Below are positions 37,301 to 45,983 of a DNA stretch of 64,000 nt, piece after piece. The notes under the pieces are model-generated. The model did not search any database. It was not told the DNA's origin and worked only from the letters and a program-made list of their open reading frames with translations. The translations under genes and the position numbers were made by a program. Numbering within the stretch: position 1 is the stretch's first letter; each line of letters begins with the position of its first letter. The stretch comes from Idiomarina seosinensis_A (GTDB taxonomy: Bacteria > Pseudomonadota > Gammaproteobacteria > Enterobacterales > Alteromonadaceae): positions 248,001 through 312,000 of the forward strand of contig NZ_CP085211.1 of assembly GCF_044797955.1 (NCBI RefSeq), given 5' to 3'.

Positions 37301-38331
37301 CTCAGGGCTTGAGTGACGAAAAAGCACAGGACCAGCTTGAGCAGATTGCCGAGCAGTACCAGCAAATTCGTGACGATTTCGATAATAAATTCGAAACCAA
37401 GCGCCGTAAGATTACCCAGGGCGACGATTTGGCGCCGGGTGTACTTAAAATTGTTAAGGTTTACCTTGCGGTCAAACGCCGTATTCAGCCAGGTGATAAA
37501 TTAGCCGGGCGTCACGGTAACAAGGGTGTTATTTCGACCATTATACCGGTTGAAGATATGCCTCACGATGACGAAGGTAACCCGGTCGATATCGTACTGA
37601 ACCCGCTGGGTGTACCGTCACGGATGAATATCGGCCAGGTGCTGGAAACGCATCTGGGTATGGCGGCTCGCGGTATTGGTATTAAAATCGAAAAAATGCT
37701 GAAACAGCAGCGGGCTATGCAGGAATTGCGTGAGTTTTTGCAGCAGGTTTATGACTTGGGCGAGTGCCGGCAAAAAGTTGACATCGGTGAGTTTACTGAT
37801 GACGAAGTATTGCGCCTTGCACACAATCTGCGTGGTGGTTTACCAACGGCAACACCGGTATTCGATGGTGCAGTAGAAGCCGAAATAAAAGCCTTGTTGA
37901 AACTGGCAGATATTCCGGAGTCGGGTCAGATTACCTTGCATGATGGCCGTACCGGTGAGCGTTTTGAACGCGACGTGACCGTGGGCTACATGTACATGCT
38001 GAAACTGAATCACTTGGTTGATGACAAGATGCATGCCCGTTCAACTGGCTCTTATAGCCTGGTAACCCAGCAGCCACTGGGCGGTAAAGCCCAGTTTGGT
38101 GGCCAGCGCTTTGGTGAGATGGAAGTCTGGGCACTGGAAGCTTACGGCGCTGCTTATACCTTGCAGGAAATGCTGACCGTTAAGTCGGATGACGTCAACG
38201 GCCGGACCAAGATGTATAAGAACATCGTCGACAATAACCTGCAGATGGAAGCAGGTATGCCAGAGTCCTTTAACGTGTTGTTGAAAGAAATACGCTCTTT
38301 GGGCATCAATATCGAGCTGGAACAGAGCTAA
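34303..38331 (+). CDS. rpoB: RNA polymerase beta subunit
   Basis: 1342 residues, the same as E. coli. The rifampicin region has the usual sensitive sequence ([20 protein letters not shown] then [17 protein letters not shown]), and the active-site and C-terminal segments ([33 protein letters not shown]) are present. Follows rplL after the attenuator. Confidence 0.98.
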   Translation: [1342 protein letters not shown]

Positions 38332-38353
38332 AAGGCTGTTGCGGAATGAATTC

Positions 38354-38373
38354 GGGGAGTGCTTGCACTCCCC
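38354..38373 (+). other. Hairpin between rpoB and rpoC
   Basis: GGGGAGTG (38354-38361) pairs with CACTCCCC (38366-38373) around CTTG. No T run follows, so it is more likely an mRNA stability or processing element than a terminator. Confidence 0.6.
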
Positions 38374-38402
38374 TTAGGTTGAACTCCGACAGGAGATAAA
38401 TC

Positions 38403-41400
38403 GTGAAAGACTTGCTTAAGTTTTTAAAACCGGCTAATCAGACAGAAGAATTCGATGGTATTCGAATTCAGCTGTCGTCACCTGATATGATCCGTAGTTG
38501 GTCATATGGTGAAGTGAAAAAGCCGGAAACTATTAATTACCGTACCTTTAAACCTGAGCGCGATGGTTTGTTCTGCGCGCGCATTTTTGGTCCGGTAAAA
38601 GACTATGAATGTTTGTGTGGTAAATACAAACGTTTGAAACACCGTGGTGTAATTTGTGAGAAGTGTGGCGTCGAAGTCACGCTGACCAAAGTTCGTCGCG
38701 AGCGCATGGGTCACGTAGAACTGGCCAGCCCGGTCGCTCATATCTGGTTCCTTAAGTCCTTGCCGTCGCGTATTGGCTTAATGCTGGATATGACCCTTCG
38801 GGATATAGAGCGCGTGCTGTATTTTGAATCTTATGTTGTTACCGAAGGTGGCTTAACCACGCTCGAGCAAGGCCAGATTCTTACCGAAGAAGAATATCTG
38901 GATGCGTTAGAAGAGCACGGTGACGAGTTTGACGCAAAAATGGGTGCCGAAGCGGTACTGGATTTATTGCGGGTTATTGATATTGATGCCGAAGTTCAGC
39001 GTCTGCGCGAGGAATTGCCAGAAACAAATTCTGAAACTAAACGTAAGAAGATCAGTAAGCGGCTGAAACTGCTTGAGTCATTCCAAATGTCGGGCAACAA
39101 GCCTGAGTGGATGATTTTAAAAGTGTTACCTGTGCTGCCCCCGGATCTTCGTCCGCTGGTACCACTTGATGGTGGCCGTTTCGCAACCTCTGACCTGAAC
39201 GATTTGTATCGTCGCGTTATCAACCGTAATAATCGTCTGAAGCGGCTGCTGGACCTGGCGGCACCGGACATTATCGTACGAAACGAAAAACGCATGCTGC
39301 AGGAAGCTGTTGATGCGCTGCTGGACAACGGCCGTCGCGGTCGTGCCATCACCGGATCGAATAAGCGTCCGTTGAAGTCATTGGCTGACATGATTAAAGG
39401 TAAGCAGGGTCGTTTCCGTCAGAACCTACTGGGTAAGCGGGTCGACTATTCCGGACGTTCCGTTATTACGGTTGGTCCGAAACTGCGTCTGCATCAGTGC
39501 GGCTTACCTAAGAAAATGGCATTAGAGCTGTTTAAACCGTTTATCTACGGCAAGCTGGAGCGTCGTGGTTTAGCGACAACTATTAAAGCTGCGAAGAAAA
39601 TGGTAGAGCGCGAAACCGCAGAAGTCTGGGACGTTCTGGATGAAGTCATTAAAGAACACCCGGTGCTGCTGAACCGTGCACCAACACTTCACCGCTTGGG
39701 TATCCAGGCCTTTGAACCAGTGTTGATCGAAGGTAAAGCAATACAGCTGCACCCATTGGTCTGTGCGGCGTATAACGCTGACTTTGACGGCGACCAAATG
39801 GCCGTCCATTTACCGTTGACTTTAGAAGCACAGTTAGAAGCTCGTGCTCTGATGATGTCAACGAATAACGTACTGTCTCCGGCAAGTGGCGACCCCATTA
39901 TTGTACCGTCGCAGGACGTTGTTCTTGGTCTGTATTACATGACCAAAGAAAAGATCAACGGCAAAGGCGAGGGTATGGCGTTCAAAAGCCCTCAGGAAGC
40001 AGAAAAAGCTTACCGTAACGGCGATGTCGAGCTGCACTCGCGGGTAAAAGTTCGAATCACTGATACCATCATTGATGAAGACGGGCAGCGCGAAACCCGC
40101 ACCGTTCTTCGTGATACCACGGTTGGCCGGGCGTTGTTATCGCTGATTATGCCGGAAGGCCTGCCATTTGACCTGATCGATCAGGCAATGGGTAAAAAGC
40201 CAATTGGCCGGATGCTGAACCTGGCCTATCGCGACCTGGGTCTGAAAGACACCGTTGTCTTTGCTGACCAGGTAATGTACACCGGTTTCCATTATGCGAT
40301 GATTTCTGGTGCGTCAGTCGGTATTAACGACATGGTTATTCCGGACGCGAAGAAAGAAATCGTCAGCGCCGCAGAAGAAGAAGTTGCCGAAATCCAGGAG
40401 CAGTTTGAGTCCGGTTTGGTTACTGCGGGTGAGAAATACAATAAAGTTATCGACATCTGGTCAACGGCTAACGAGAAAGTATCCAAAGCAATGATGGATA
40501 ACTTGTCGAAAGAAGTCGTTAAAAATAAAGATGGTGAAGACGAAGAGCAGGCATCATTTAACTCAATCTTTATGATGGCCGACTCCGGTGCTCGTGGTAG
40601 CCCGGCGCAGATTCGTCAGCTGGCTGGTATGCGTGGCTTGATGGCGAAGCCGGACGGCTCCATCATCGAAACACCGATCGTGGCTAACTTCCGTGAAGGT
40701 TTGAACGTACTGCAGTACTTTATTTCGACGCACGGTGCTCGTAAAGGTCTGGCCGATACGGCTCTGAAAACAGCAAACTCAGGTTACCTGACACGTCGCC
40801 TGGTCGATGTCTCTCAGGACGTAGTGATCATGGAAGAAGACTGTGGCACTCACGAAGGCCTGTTGATGAAGCCGTTGATCGAAGGTGGTGACGTTGTAGA
40901 ACCATTGCGTGAGCGCGTGCTTGGCCGGGTTGTATGTGAAGATGTTTTAACTCCCGGCAGTGACACCGTTCTAATGGCGCGTAACACGCTGCTGGACGAA
41001 AAGAATTGCGACATCCTGGAAGCAAATTCCATCGATGAAGTCATTGTTCGTTCTGTTATTACCTGTGATACCGACTTTGGTGTCTGTGCCCACTGTTATG
41101 GTCGTGACCTGGCTCGTGGACACATGGTTAATCAGGGTGAGGCTGTCGGCGTTATAGCGGCGCAGTCGATTGGTGAACCAGGAACGCAGCTGACCATGCG
41201 GACCTTCCACATTGGTGGTGCTGCATCTCGGGCAACTGCTGAGAACAGTGTACAGGTTAAAAACCCTGGTACCATTAAGTTACATAACGCTAAGTGGGTT
41301 GTGAACAGTGAGAAACAACACGTTATCACATCCCGTTCGACCGAACTGACGTTGATTGATGAGTTTGGGCGCGAACGAGAGCGTTATAAAGTACCTTATG

Positions 41401-42647
41401 GTGCAGTCTTGAAAAAAGGCGAAGGCGACAGTGTTGAAGGCGGCGAAACCGTTGCTAACTGGGACCCGCATACGCACCCAATCATCACTGAGGTAGAGGG
41501 TCGGATTAAATTTGTCGACCTGATCGACGGCGTCACCATGACCCGTCAGACCGATGAGTTAACCGGTCTGTCCAGTATTGTGGTGCTGGAAACCGGTCAG
41601 CGTACCAGCGCCGGCAAGGATATGCGGCCGATGGTTAAGCTGGTTGATGACCAGGGCAACGACGTTAATATCGTGGGTACGGATATTCCGGCACAGTACT
41701 TCTTGCCAGGTAATGCCATCATTAACCTGGAAGATAATGCCGAAGTTAAAGTGGGTGACACTTTAGCGCGTATTCCCCAGGAAGGATCGAAGACCCGGGA
41801 TATTACCGGTGGTCTGCCCCGTGTTGCTGACTTGTTTGAAGCGCGGCGACCAAAAGAGCCGGCTATCCTGGCTGAAAAGACCGGTACGGTCTCCTTCGGT
41901 AAGGAAACCAAAGGTAAGCGTCGTCTGATCATTACACCGACTGCTCAGAATGCTGCTACTCAGGAACATTACGAGGAGATGATTCCGAAATGGCGTCAGC
42001 TTAACGTATTTGAGGGTGAGCATGTGGAACGCGGTGAGGTAATTGCCGATGGTCCGGAAGCACCACATGACATCCTGCGCTTGCGTGGTGTCAGTGCTGT
42101 CGCTAACTATATTGTTAACGAAGTGCAGGAAGTTTATCGCTTACAGGGCGTTAAAATTAACGACAAGCACATCGAAACAATCGTTCGGCAGATGCTGCGC
42201 AAGGCGTTAATCCTGCGCGCTGGTGATACCAACCTGCTGGAAGGCGAGATGGTTGAAATGTCAGAAGTACTGGCAGCCAACGCTAAAGCCGAAGCTGAAG
42301 GCAAACTGCCGGCAACTTATGAGCGTCAGTTACTGGGTATTACCAAGGCATCGCTGTCGACCGAATCCTTTATTTCGGCGGCATCGTTCCAGGAAACTAC
42401 CCGAGTGTTAACCGAAGCTGCAGTCGGTGGCAAGAAAGACAGCCTGCGTGGTTTGAAAGAAAACGTCATTGTTGGCCGTTTGATTCCTGCCGGTACCGGT
42501 TACTCTTACCATAAAGAGCGGATGGAACGCCGTTTGGAAGAGCTACAGGTGGACGAGGAAGCGCCACGGATGACAGCTGAAGAAGCAGAGCAACAACTAG
42601 CTGATGCCTTAAATGCAGGCAACCAGCCGGATGAAAGCGCTGAATAA
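38403..42647 (+). CDS. rpoC: RNA polymerase beta' subunit
   Basis: 1414 residues, E. coli-like length. N-terminal zinc site (CLCGKYKRLKHRGVICEKCG), catalytic NADFDGDQM with three Asp residues, the bridge/trigger regions (GARGSPAQIRQLAGMRGLM) and the second zinc site (CDTDFGVCAHCYGRDLA). It starts with GTG at 38403 after AGGAG. A strong terminator follows. Confidence 0.98.
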   Translation: MKDLLKFLKPANQTEEFDGIRIQLSSPDMIRSWSYGEVKKPETINYRTFKPERDGLFCARIFGPVKDYECLCGKYKRLKHRGVICEKCGVEVTLTKVRRERMGHVELASPVAHIWFLKSLPSRIGLMLDMTLRDIERVLYFESYVVTEGGLTTLEQGQILTEEEYLDALEEHGDEFDAKMGAEAVLDLLRVIDIDAEVQRLREELPETNSETKRKKISKRLKLLESFQMSGNKPEWMILKVLPVLPPDLRPLVPLDGGRFATSDLNDLYRRVINRNNRLKRLLDLAAPDIIVRNEKRMLQEAVDALLDNGRRGRAITGSNKRPLKSLADMIKGKQGRFRQNLLGKRVDYSGRSVITVGPKLRLHQCGLPKKMALELFKPFIYGKLERRGLATTIKAAKKMVERETAEVWDVLDEVIKEHPVLLNRAPTLHRLGIQAFEPVLIEGKAIQLHPLVCAAYNADFDGDQMAVHLPLTLEAQLEARALMMSTNNVLSPASGDPIIVPSQDVVLGLYYMTKEKINGKGEGMAFKSPQEAEKAYRNGDVELHSRVKVRITDTIIDEDGQRETRTVLRDTTVGRALLSLIMPEGLPFDLIDQAMGKKPIGRMLNLAYRDLGLKDTVVFADQVMYTGFHYAMISGASVGINDMVIPDAKKEIVSAAEEEVAEIQEQFESGLVTAGEKYNKVIDIWSTANEKVSKAMMDNLSKEVVKNKDGEDEEQASFNSIFMMADSGARGSPAQIRQLAGMRGLMAKPDGSIIETPIVANFREGLNVLQYFISTHGARKGLADTALKTANSGYLTRRLVDVSQDVVIMEEDCGTHEGLLMKPLIEGGDVVEPLRERVLGRVVCEDVLTPGSDTVLMARNTLLDEKNCDILEANSIDEVIVRSVITCDTDFGVCAHCYGRDLARGHMVNQGEAVGVIAAQSIGEPGTQLTMRTFHIGGAASRATAENSVQVKNPGTIKLHNAKWVVNSEKQHVITSRSTELTLIDEFGRERERYKVPYGAVLKKGEGDSVEGGETVANWDPHTHPIITEVEGRIKFVDLIDGVTMTRQTDELTGLSSIVVLETGQRTSAGKDMRPMVKLVDDQGNDVNIVGTDIPAQYFLPGNAIINLEDNAEVKVGDTLARIPQEGSKTRDITGGLPRVADLFEARRPKEPAILAEKTGTVSFGKETKGKRRLIITPTAQNAATQEHYEEMIPKWRQLNVFEGEHVERGEVIADGPEAPHDILRLRGVSAVANYIVNEVQEVYRLQGVKINDKHIETIVRQMLRKALILRAGDTNLLEGEMVEMSEVLAANAKAEAEGKLPATYERQLLGITKASLSTESFISAASFQETTRVLTEAAVGGKKDSLRGLKENVIVGRLIPAGTGYSYHKERMERRLEELQVDEEAPRMTAEEAEQQLADALNAGNQPDESAE

Positions 42648-42673
42648 AACAGCTGAAAAATAAGTAACGTACA

Positions 42674-42708
42674 GAAGCCGGTACTGATATCAGTGCCGGC
42701 TTCTTTTA
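42674..42708 (+). terminator. Terminator after rpoC
   Basis: GAAGCCGG and ACTGAT (42674-42688) pair with ATCAGT and CCGGCTTC (to 42703), with one mismatch, followed by TTTTAT. It ends the rpl-rpoBC transcript before the rpsL promoter. Confidence 0.85.
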
Positions 42709-42715
42709 TATAGCC

Positions 42716-42744
42716 TTGACAGGTGAAAATATGACCATTAAAAT
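42716..42744 (+). promoter_or_regulatory. Promoter of the str operon (rpsL-rpsG-fusA-tuf)
   Basis: A perfect TTGACA (42716-42721), 17-base spacer and TAAAAT (42739-42744), followed by TCCCGCTCCC, a GC-rich discriminator. The leader to rpsL is about 100 bases and contains the palindrome CGCACA-T-TGTGCG (42802-42814). Confidence 0.85.
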
Positions 42745-42852
42745 TCCCGCTCCCATTTTTGGGATCTGGCCTTTTTGTGGTCAGGATTTAGCGATTTTTC
42801 ACGCACATTGTGCGCGCTAAGAAAGCGACATCAACTAAACTAGGAGTATTGA

Positions 42853-43227
42853 ATGGCAACAGTTAATCAGCTGGTGCGTAAAGGCCGTCAAAAGCCCGTT
42901 GTGAAAAGCAACGTTCCGGCTTTGGAAGCGTGCCCTCAAAAACGCGGTGTTTGTACCCGTGTTTACACCACAACCCCGAAAAAACCGAACTCTGCTATGC
43001 GTAAAGTATGCCGTGTTCGTTTAACCAACGGTTACGAAGTTTCTTCGTACATCGGCGGTGAAGGACATAACTTACAAGAACACTCAGTGGTATTGATCCG
43101 TGGCGGTCGTGTAAAAGACTTGCCAGGTGTTCGTTATCACACCGTTCGTGGCGCACTTGACTGTTCAGGTGTTAACGATCGTAAACAAGGCCGTTCTAAA
43201 TACGGCGCGAAGCGGCCTAAGTCTTAA
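42853..43227 (+). CDS. rpsL: 30S ribosomal protein S12
   Basis: 124 residues. The loop TTTPKKPNSAMRK and GGRVKDLPGVRYH carry the usual streptomycin-sensitive lysines. Functions in decoding at the A site. ATG with TAGGAG upstream. Confidence 0.98.
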   Translation: MATVNQLVRKGRQKPVVKSNVPALEACPQKRGVCTRVYTTTPKKPNSAMRKVCRVRLTNGYEVSSYIGGEGHNLQEHSVVLIRGGRVKDLPGVRYHTVRGALDCSGVNDRKQGRSKYGAKRPKS

Positions 43228-43292
43228 CGGTTCTCCGTTAGTAAGGCCAAACTGTCGTACGTTTTGGGTAACACCCTGAATTAATCGGAGAA
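43225..43292 (+). promoter_or_regulatory. Candidate structural switch between rpsL and rpsG
   Basis: Two exclusive pairings are possible. TAACGG (43225-43230, including the rpsL stop) can pair with CCGTTA (43235-43240). Alternatively TTCTCCG (43231-43237) can pair with CGGAGAA (43286-43292), which contains the rpsG ribosome binding site. A small GGGT/ACCC hairpin lies between them (43266-43276). In E. coli this gap is where S7 binds to control its own coupled translation. Confidence 0.55.
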
Positions 43293-43299
43293 TATTGAG

Positions 43300-43770
43300 A
43301 TGCCAAGAAGACGCGTCATAGGTCAACGAAAAATCCTTCCAGATCCTAAGTTCGGATCCGAGTTGTTGGCCAAATTTATTAATGTCGTTATGGTTGACGG
43401 CAAAAAAGCAGTCGCTGAAAAAATTATTTACGGTGCACTGGAGATCCTGGCTGAGAAGACAGGTAAAGAGCATTTAGACGTATTTGAGACAGCACTGGAT
43501 AACGTGCGCCCTACGGTCGAGGTTAAATCTCGTCGCGTTGGTGGTTCTACGTACCAGGTCCCGGTCGAGGTTCGTCCAGTCCGTCGTAACGCACTGGCTA
43601 TGCGCTGGTTAGTTGATGCAGCGCGCACCCGTGGTGAAAAATCAATGTCGCAGCGTTTAGCAGCAGAAATGCTGGACGCATCAGAAAACAAAGGGTCAGC
43701 TGTGAAAAAACGTGAAGACGTTCACCGCATGGCTGAAGCAAACAAAGCGTTTGCTCACTATCGCTGGTAA
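43300..43770 (+). CDS. rpsG: 30S ribosomal protein S7
   Basis: 156 residues. MPRRRVIGQRKILPDPKFGS, VGGSTYQVPVEVRPVRRNAL and ENKGSAVKKREDVHRMAEAN are typical. It nucleates assembly of the 30S head and is the known autogenous regulator of the str operon. GGAG at 43287-43290 is the ribosome binding site. Confidence 0.98.
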   Translation: MPRRRVIGQRKILPDPKFGSELLAKFINVVMVDGKKAVAEKIIYGALEILAEKTGKEHLDVFETALDNVRPTVEVKSRRVGGSTYQVPVEVRPVRRNALAMRWLVDAARTRGEKSMSQRLAAEMLDASENKGSAVKKREDVHRMAEANKAFAHYRW

Positions 43771-43800
43771 TTTCACAGTTAACCGAGTAAGGAGTTTATT

Positions 43801-45924
43801 GTGGCTCGTAAAACTTCCATAGAGCGCTATCGTAATATCGGTATCTGTGCTCACGTAGACGCCGGTAAAACAACCACCACTGAGCGGGTGTTGTTTTATA
43901 CTGGTTTGTCTCACAAATTGGGTGAAGTCCATGATGGCGCAGCCACCATGGACTGGATGGAGCAAGAACAAGAACGTGGTATCACTATCACGTCGGCTGC
44001 AACCACCTGTTTCTGGCAGGGCATGGATAAGCAGTTCCCTGAGCACCGTGTCAACATCATCGACACCCCCGGACACGTCGACTTCACAATCGAAGTTGAG
44101 CGTTCATTGCGTGTTCTTGATGGCGCAGTTGTTGTACTTTGTGCTTCATCTGGTGTTCAGCCTCAAACAGAAACTGTTTGGCGTCAGGCGAACAAATACG
44201 AAGTACCGCGTATGGTCTTCGTTAACAAGATGGACCGTGCAGGTGCGGACTTCCTGTCTGTTGTAAACCAAATGAAAACGCGGTTGGCAGCACAGGCAGT
44301 ACCAATGCAGTTACCAGTTGGCGCGGAAGAAAACTTCCGTGGAGTAGTGGACTTGATCAAGATGAAGTTCATTAACTGGAATGAGGAAGACATGGGTACT
44401 TCATTTACTTATGAAGATATCCCGGCAGATATGGTTGACCAATGTGAAGAATATCACAACGAATTGGTTGAAGCGGCTGCCGAAGCTAACGAAGAGTTGA
44501 TGAACAAGTACCTTGAAGAAGGTGAACTGACCGAAGCTGAAATTAAAGAAGGTTTACGTGCGCGTACGTTGGCGAACGAAATCTGCTTGGTTGCTGCTGG
44601 TTCAGCGTTCAAAAACAAAGGTGTCCAGGCAGTATTGGATGCGGTTATTGAATACTTGCCGTCACCAACTGAAGTTAAGCCGATTACTGGTATTCTGGAC
44701 GACGAATCTGAAGGTGTACGTAAGTCATCTGACGAAGAGCCGTTTTCAGCTCTGGCCTTCAAAATCGCAACTGACCCGTTCGTTGGTACGTTGACGTTCG
44801 TACGTGTTTACTCAGGTGTATTGAACCAGGGTGATGGCGTTGTTAACCCGGTTAAGAGCAAGAAAGAGCGCGTTGGCCGTATGGTTCAAATGCACTCTAA
44901 CAGCCGGGAAGAGATAAAAGAAGTTCGTGCCGGCGACATCGCCGCATTGATCGGTCTTAAAGACGTCACTACCGGTGATACTCTGTGTGATCCAAACAAC
45001 AAGATCATTCTTGAGCGGATGGAATTCCCAGAACCTGTTATCTCGGTTGCGGTTGAGCCAAAAACAAAAGCAGACCAGGAAAAAATGGGTATTGCTTTGG
45101 GTAAACTGGCTGCTGAAGATCCATCGTTCCGTGTTAAAACGGACGAAGAATCTGGCCAAACCATTATCTCAGGTATGGGTGAATTGCACCTCGACATCAT
45201 CGTTGACCGTATGAAGCGTGAATTCAAAGTTGAATGTAACGTGGGTCAGCCACAGGTCGCTTATCGCGAAGCTATTCGCGAGAAAGTCGATATCGAAGGC
45301 AAATTCGTACGTCAATCCGGTGGTCGTGGTCAGTTTGGTCACGTTTGGCTTAAACTTGAGCCAATGACTATCGAAGAAGACGAAAATGGTGAAGACGTTA
45401 CTTACGAGTTCGTTAACGAAATCGTTGGTGGTGTGGTACCGAAGGAATACATCCCGGCTGTCGATAAAGGTATTCAGGAACAGATGGAACAAGGTGTCCT
45501 GGCGGGCTACCCGGTACTGGGCGTTAAAGCGACCTTGTACGATGGTTCTTACCACGATGTCGACTCATCAGAAATGGCTTTTAAGATCGCTGGTAGCATG
45601 GCCTTCAAAAAAGGTGCATTAAAAGCTAACCCTGCGTTACTTGAGCCGTTGATGAAAGTCGAAGTTGTTACTCCAGAAGAATCAATGGGTGATGTCGTCG
45701 GTGACTTGAACCGTCGTCGTGGTCTGATCGAAGGTATGGAAGAAGCTCCTGGTGGCTTGAAAGCTGTTAACGCAGTGGTTCCATTATCTGAGATGTTTGG
45801 CTACGCAACTGACCTGCGTTCACAAACTCAGGGCCGTGCATCGTACTCGATGGAATTCTTGAAATATGGTGAAGCGCCAAATAACATCGCCGAAAAAGTG
45901 ATGGCTGAGCGTAACGCTAAATAA
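43801..45924 (+). CDS. fusA: Elongation factor G
   Basis: 707 residues. G1 AHVDAGKTT, RGITITSAATT, DTPGHVDF and NKMDRAGADF are intact, and domains II-V follow. It drives ribosomal translocation. GTG start with AAGGAG upstream, 30 bases after rpsG. Confidence 0.98.
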   Translation: MARKTSIERYRNIGICAHVDAGKTTTTERVLFYTGLSHKLGEVHDGAATMDWMEQEQERGITITSAATTCFWQGMDKQFPEHRVNIIDTPGHVDFTIEVERSLRVLDGAVVVLCASSGVQPQTETVWRQANKYEVPRMVFVNKMDRAGADFLSVVNQMKTRLAAQAVPMQLPVGAEENFRGVVDLIKMKFINWNEEDMGTSFTYEDIPADMVDQCEEYHNELVEAAAEANEELMNKYLEEGELTEAEIKEGLRARTLANEICLVAAGSAFKNKGVQAVLDAVIEYLPSPTEVKPITGILDDESEGVRKSSDEEPFSALAFKIATDPFVGTLTFVRVYSGVLNQGDGVVNPVKSKKERVGRMVQMHSNSREEIKEVRAGDIAALIGLKDVTTGDTLCDPNNKIILERMEFPEPVISVAVEPKTKADQEKMGIALGKLAAEDPSFRVKTDEESGQTIISGMGELHLDIIVDRMKREFKVECNVGQPQVAYREAIREKVDIEGKFVRQSGGRGQFGHVWLKLEPMTIEEDENGEDVTYEFVNEIVGGVVPKEYIPAVDKGIQEQMEQGVLAGYPVLGVKATLYDGSYHDVDSSEMAFKIAGSMAFKKGALKANPALLEPLMKVEVVTPEESMGDVVGDLNRRRGLIEGMEEAPGGLKAVNAVVPLSEMFGYATDLRSQTQGRASYSMEFLKYGEAPNNIAEKVMAERNAK

Positions 45925-45933
45925 GTAAGGTCT

Positions 45934-45960
45934 GGTCCGGTTCTTTCGGGACCGGGCTTT
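45934..45960 (+). terminator. Weak hairpin between fusA and tuf copy 2
   Basis: GGTCC and GGACC can pair around CGGTTCTTTCGG, followed by GGGCTTT. The T run is short, so this is at most a partial attenuator that would let tuf be read from the str promoter. Confidence 0.4.
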
Positions 45961-45983
45961 CAACTTAAGTTTGAGGATATATC

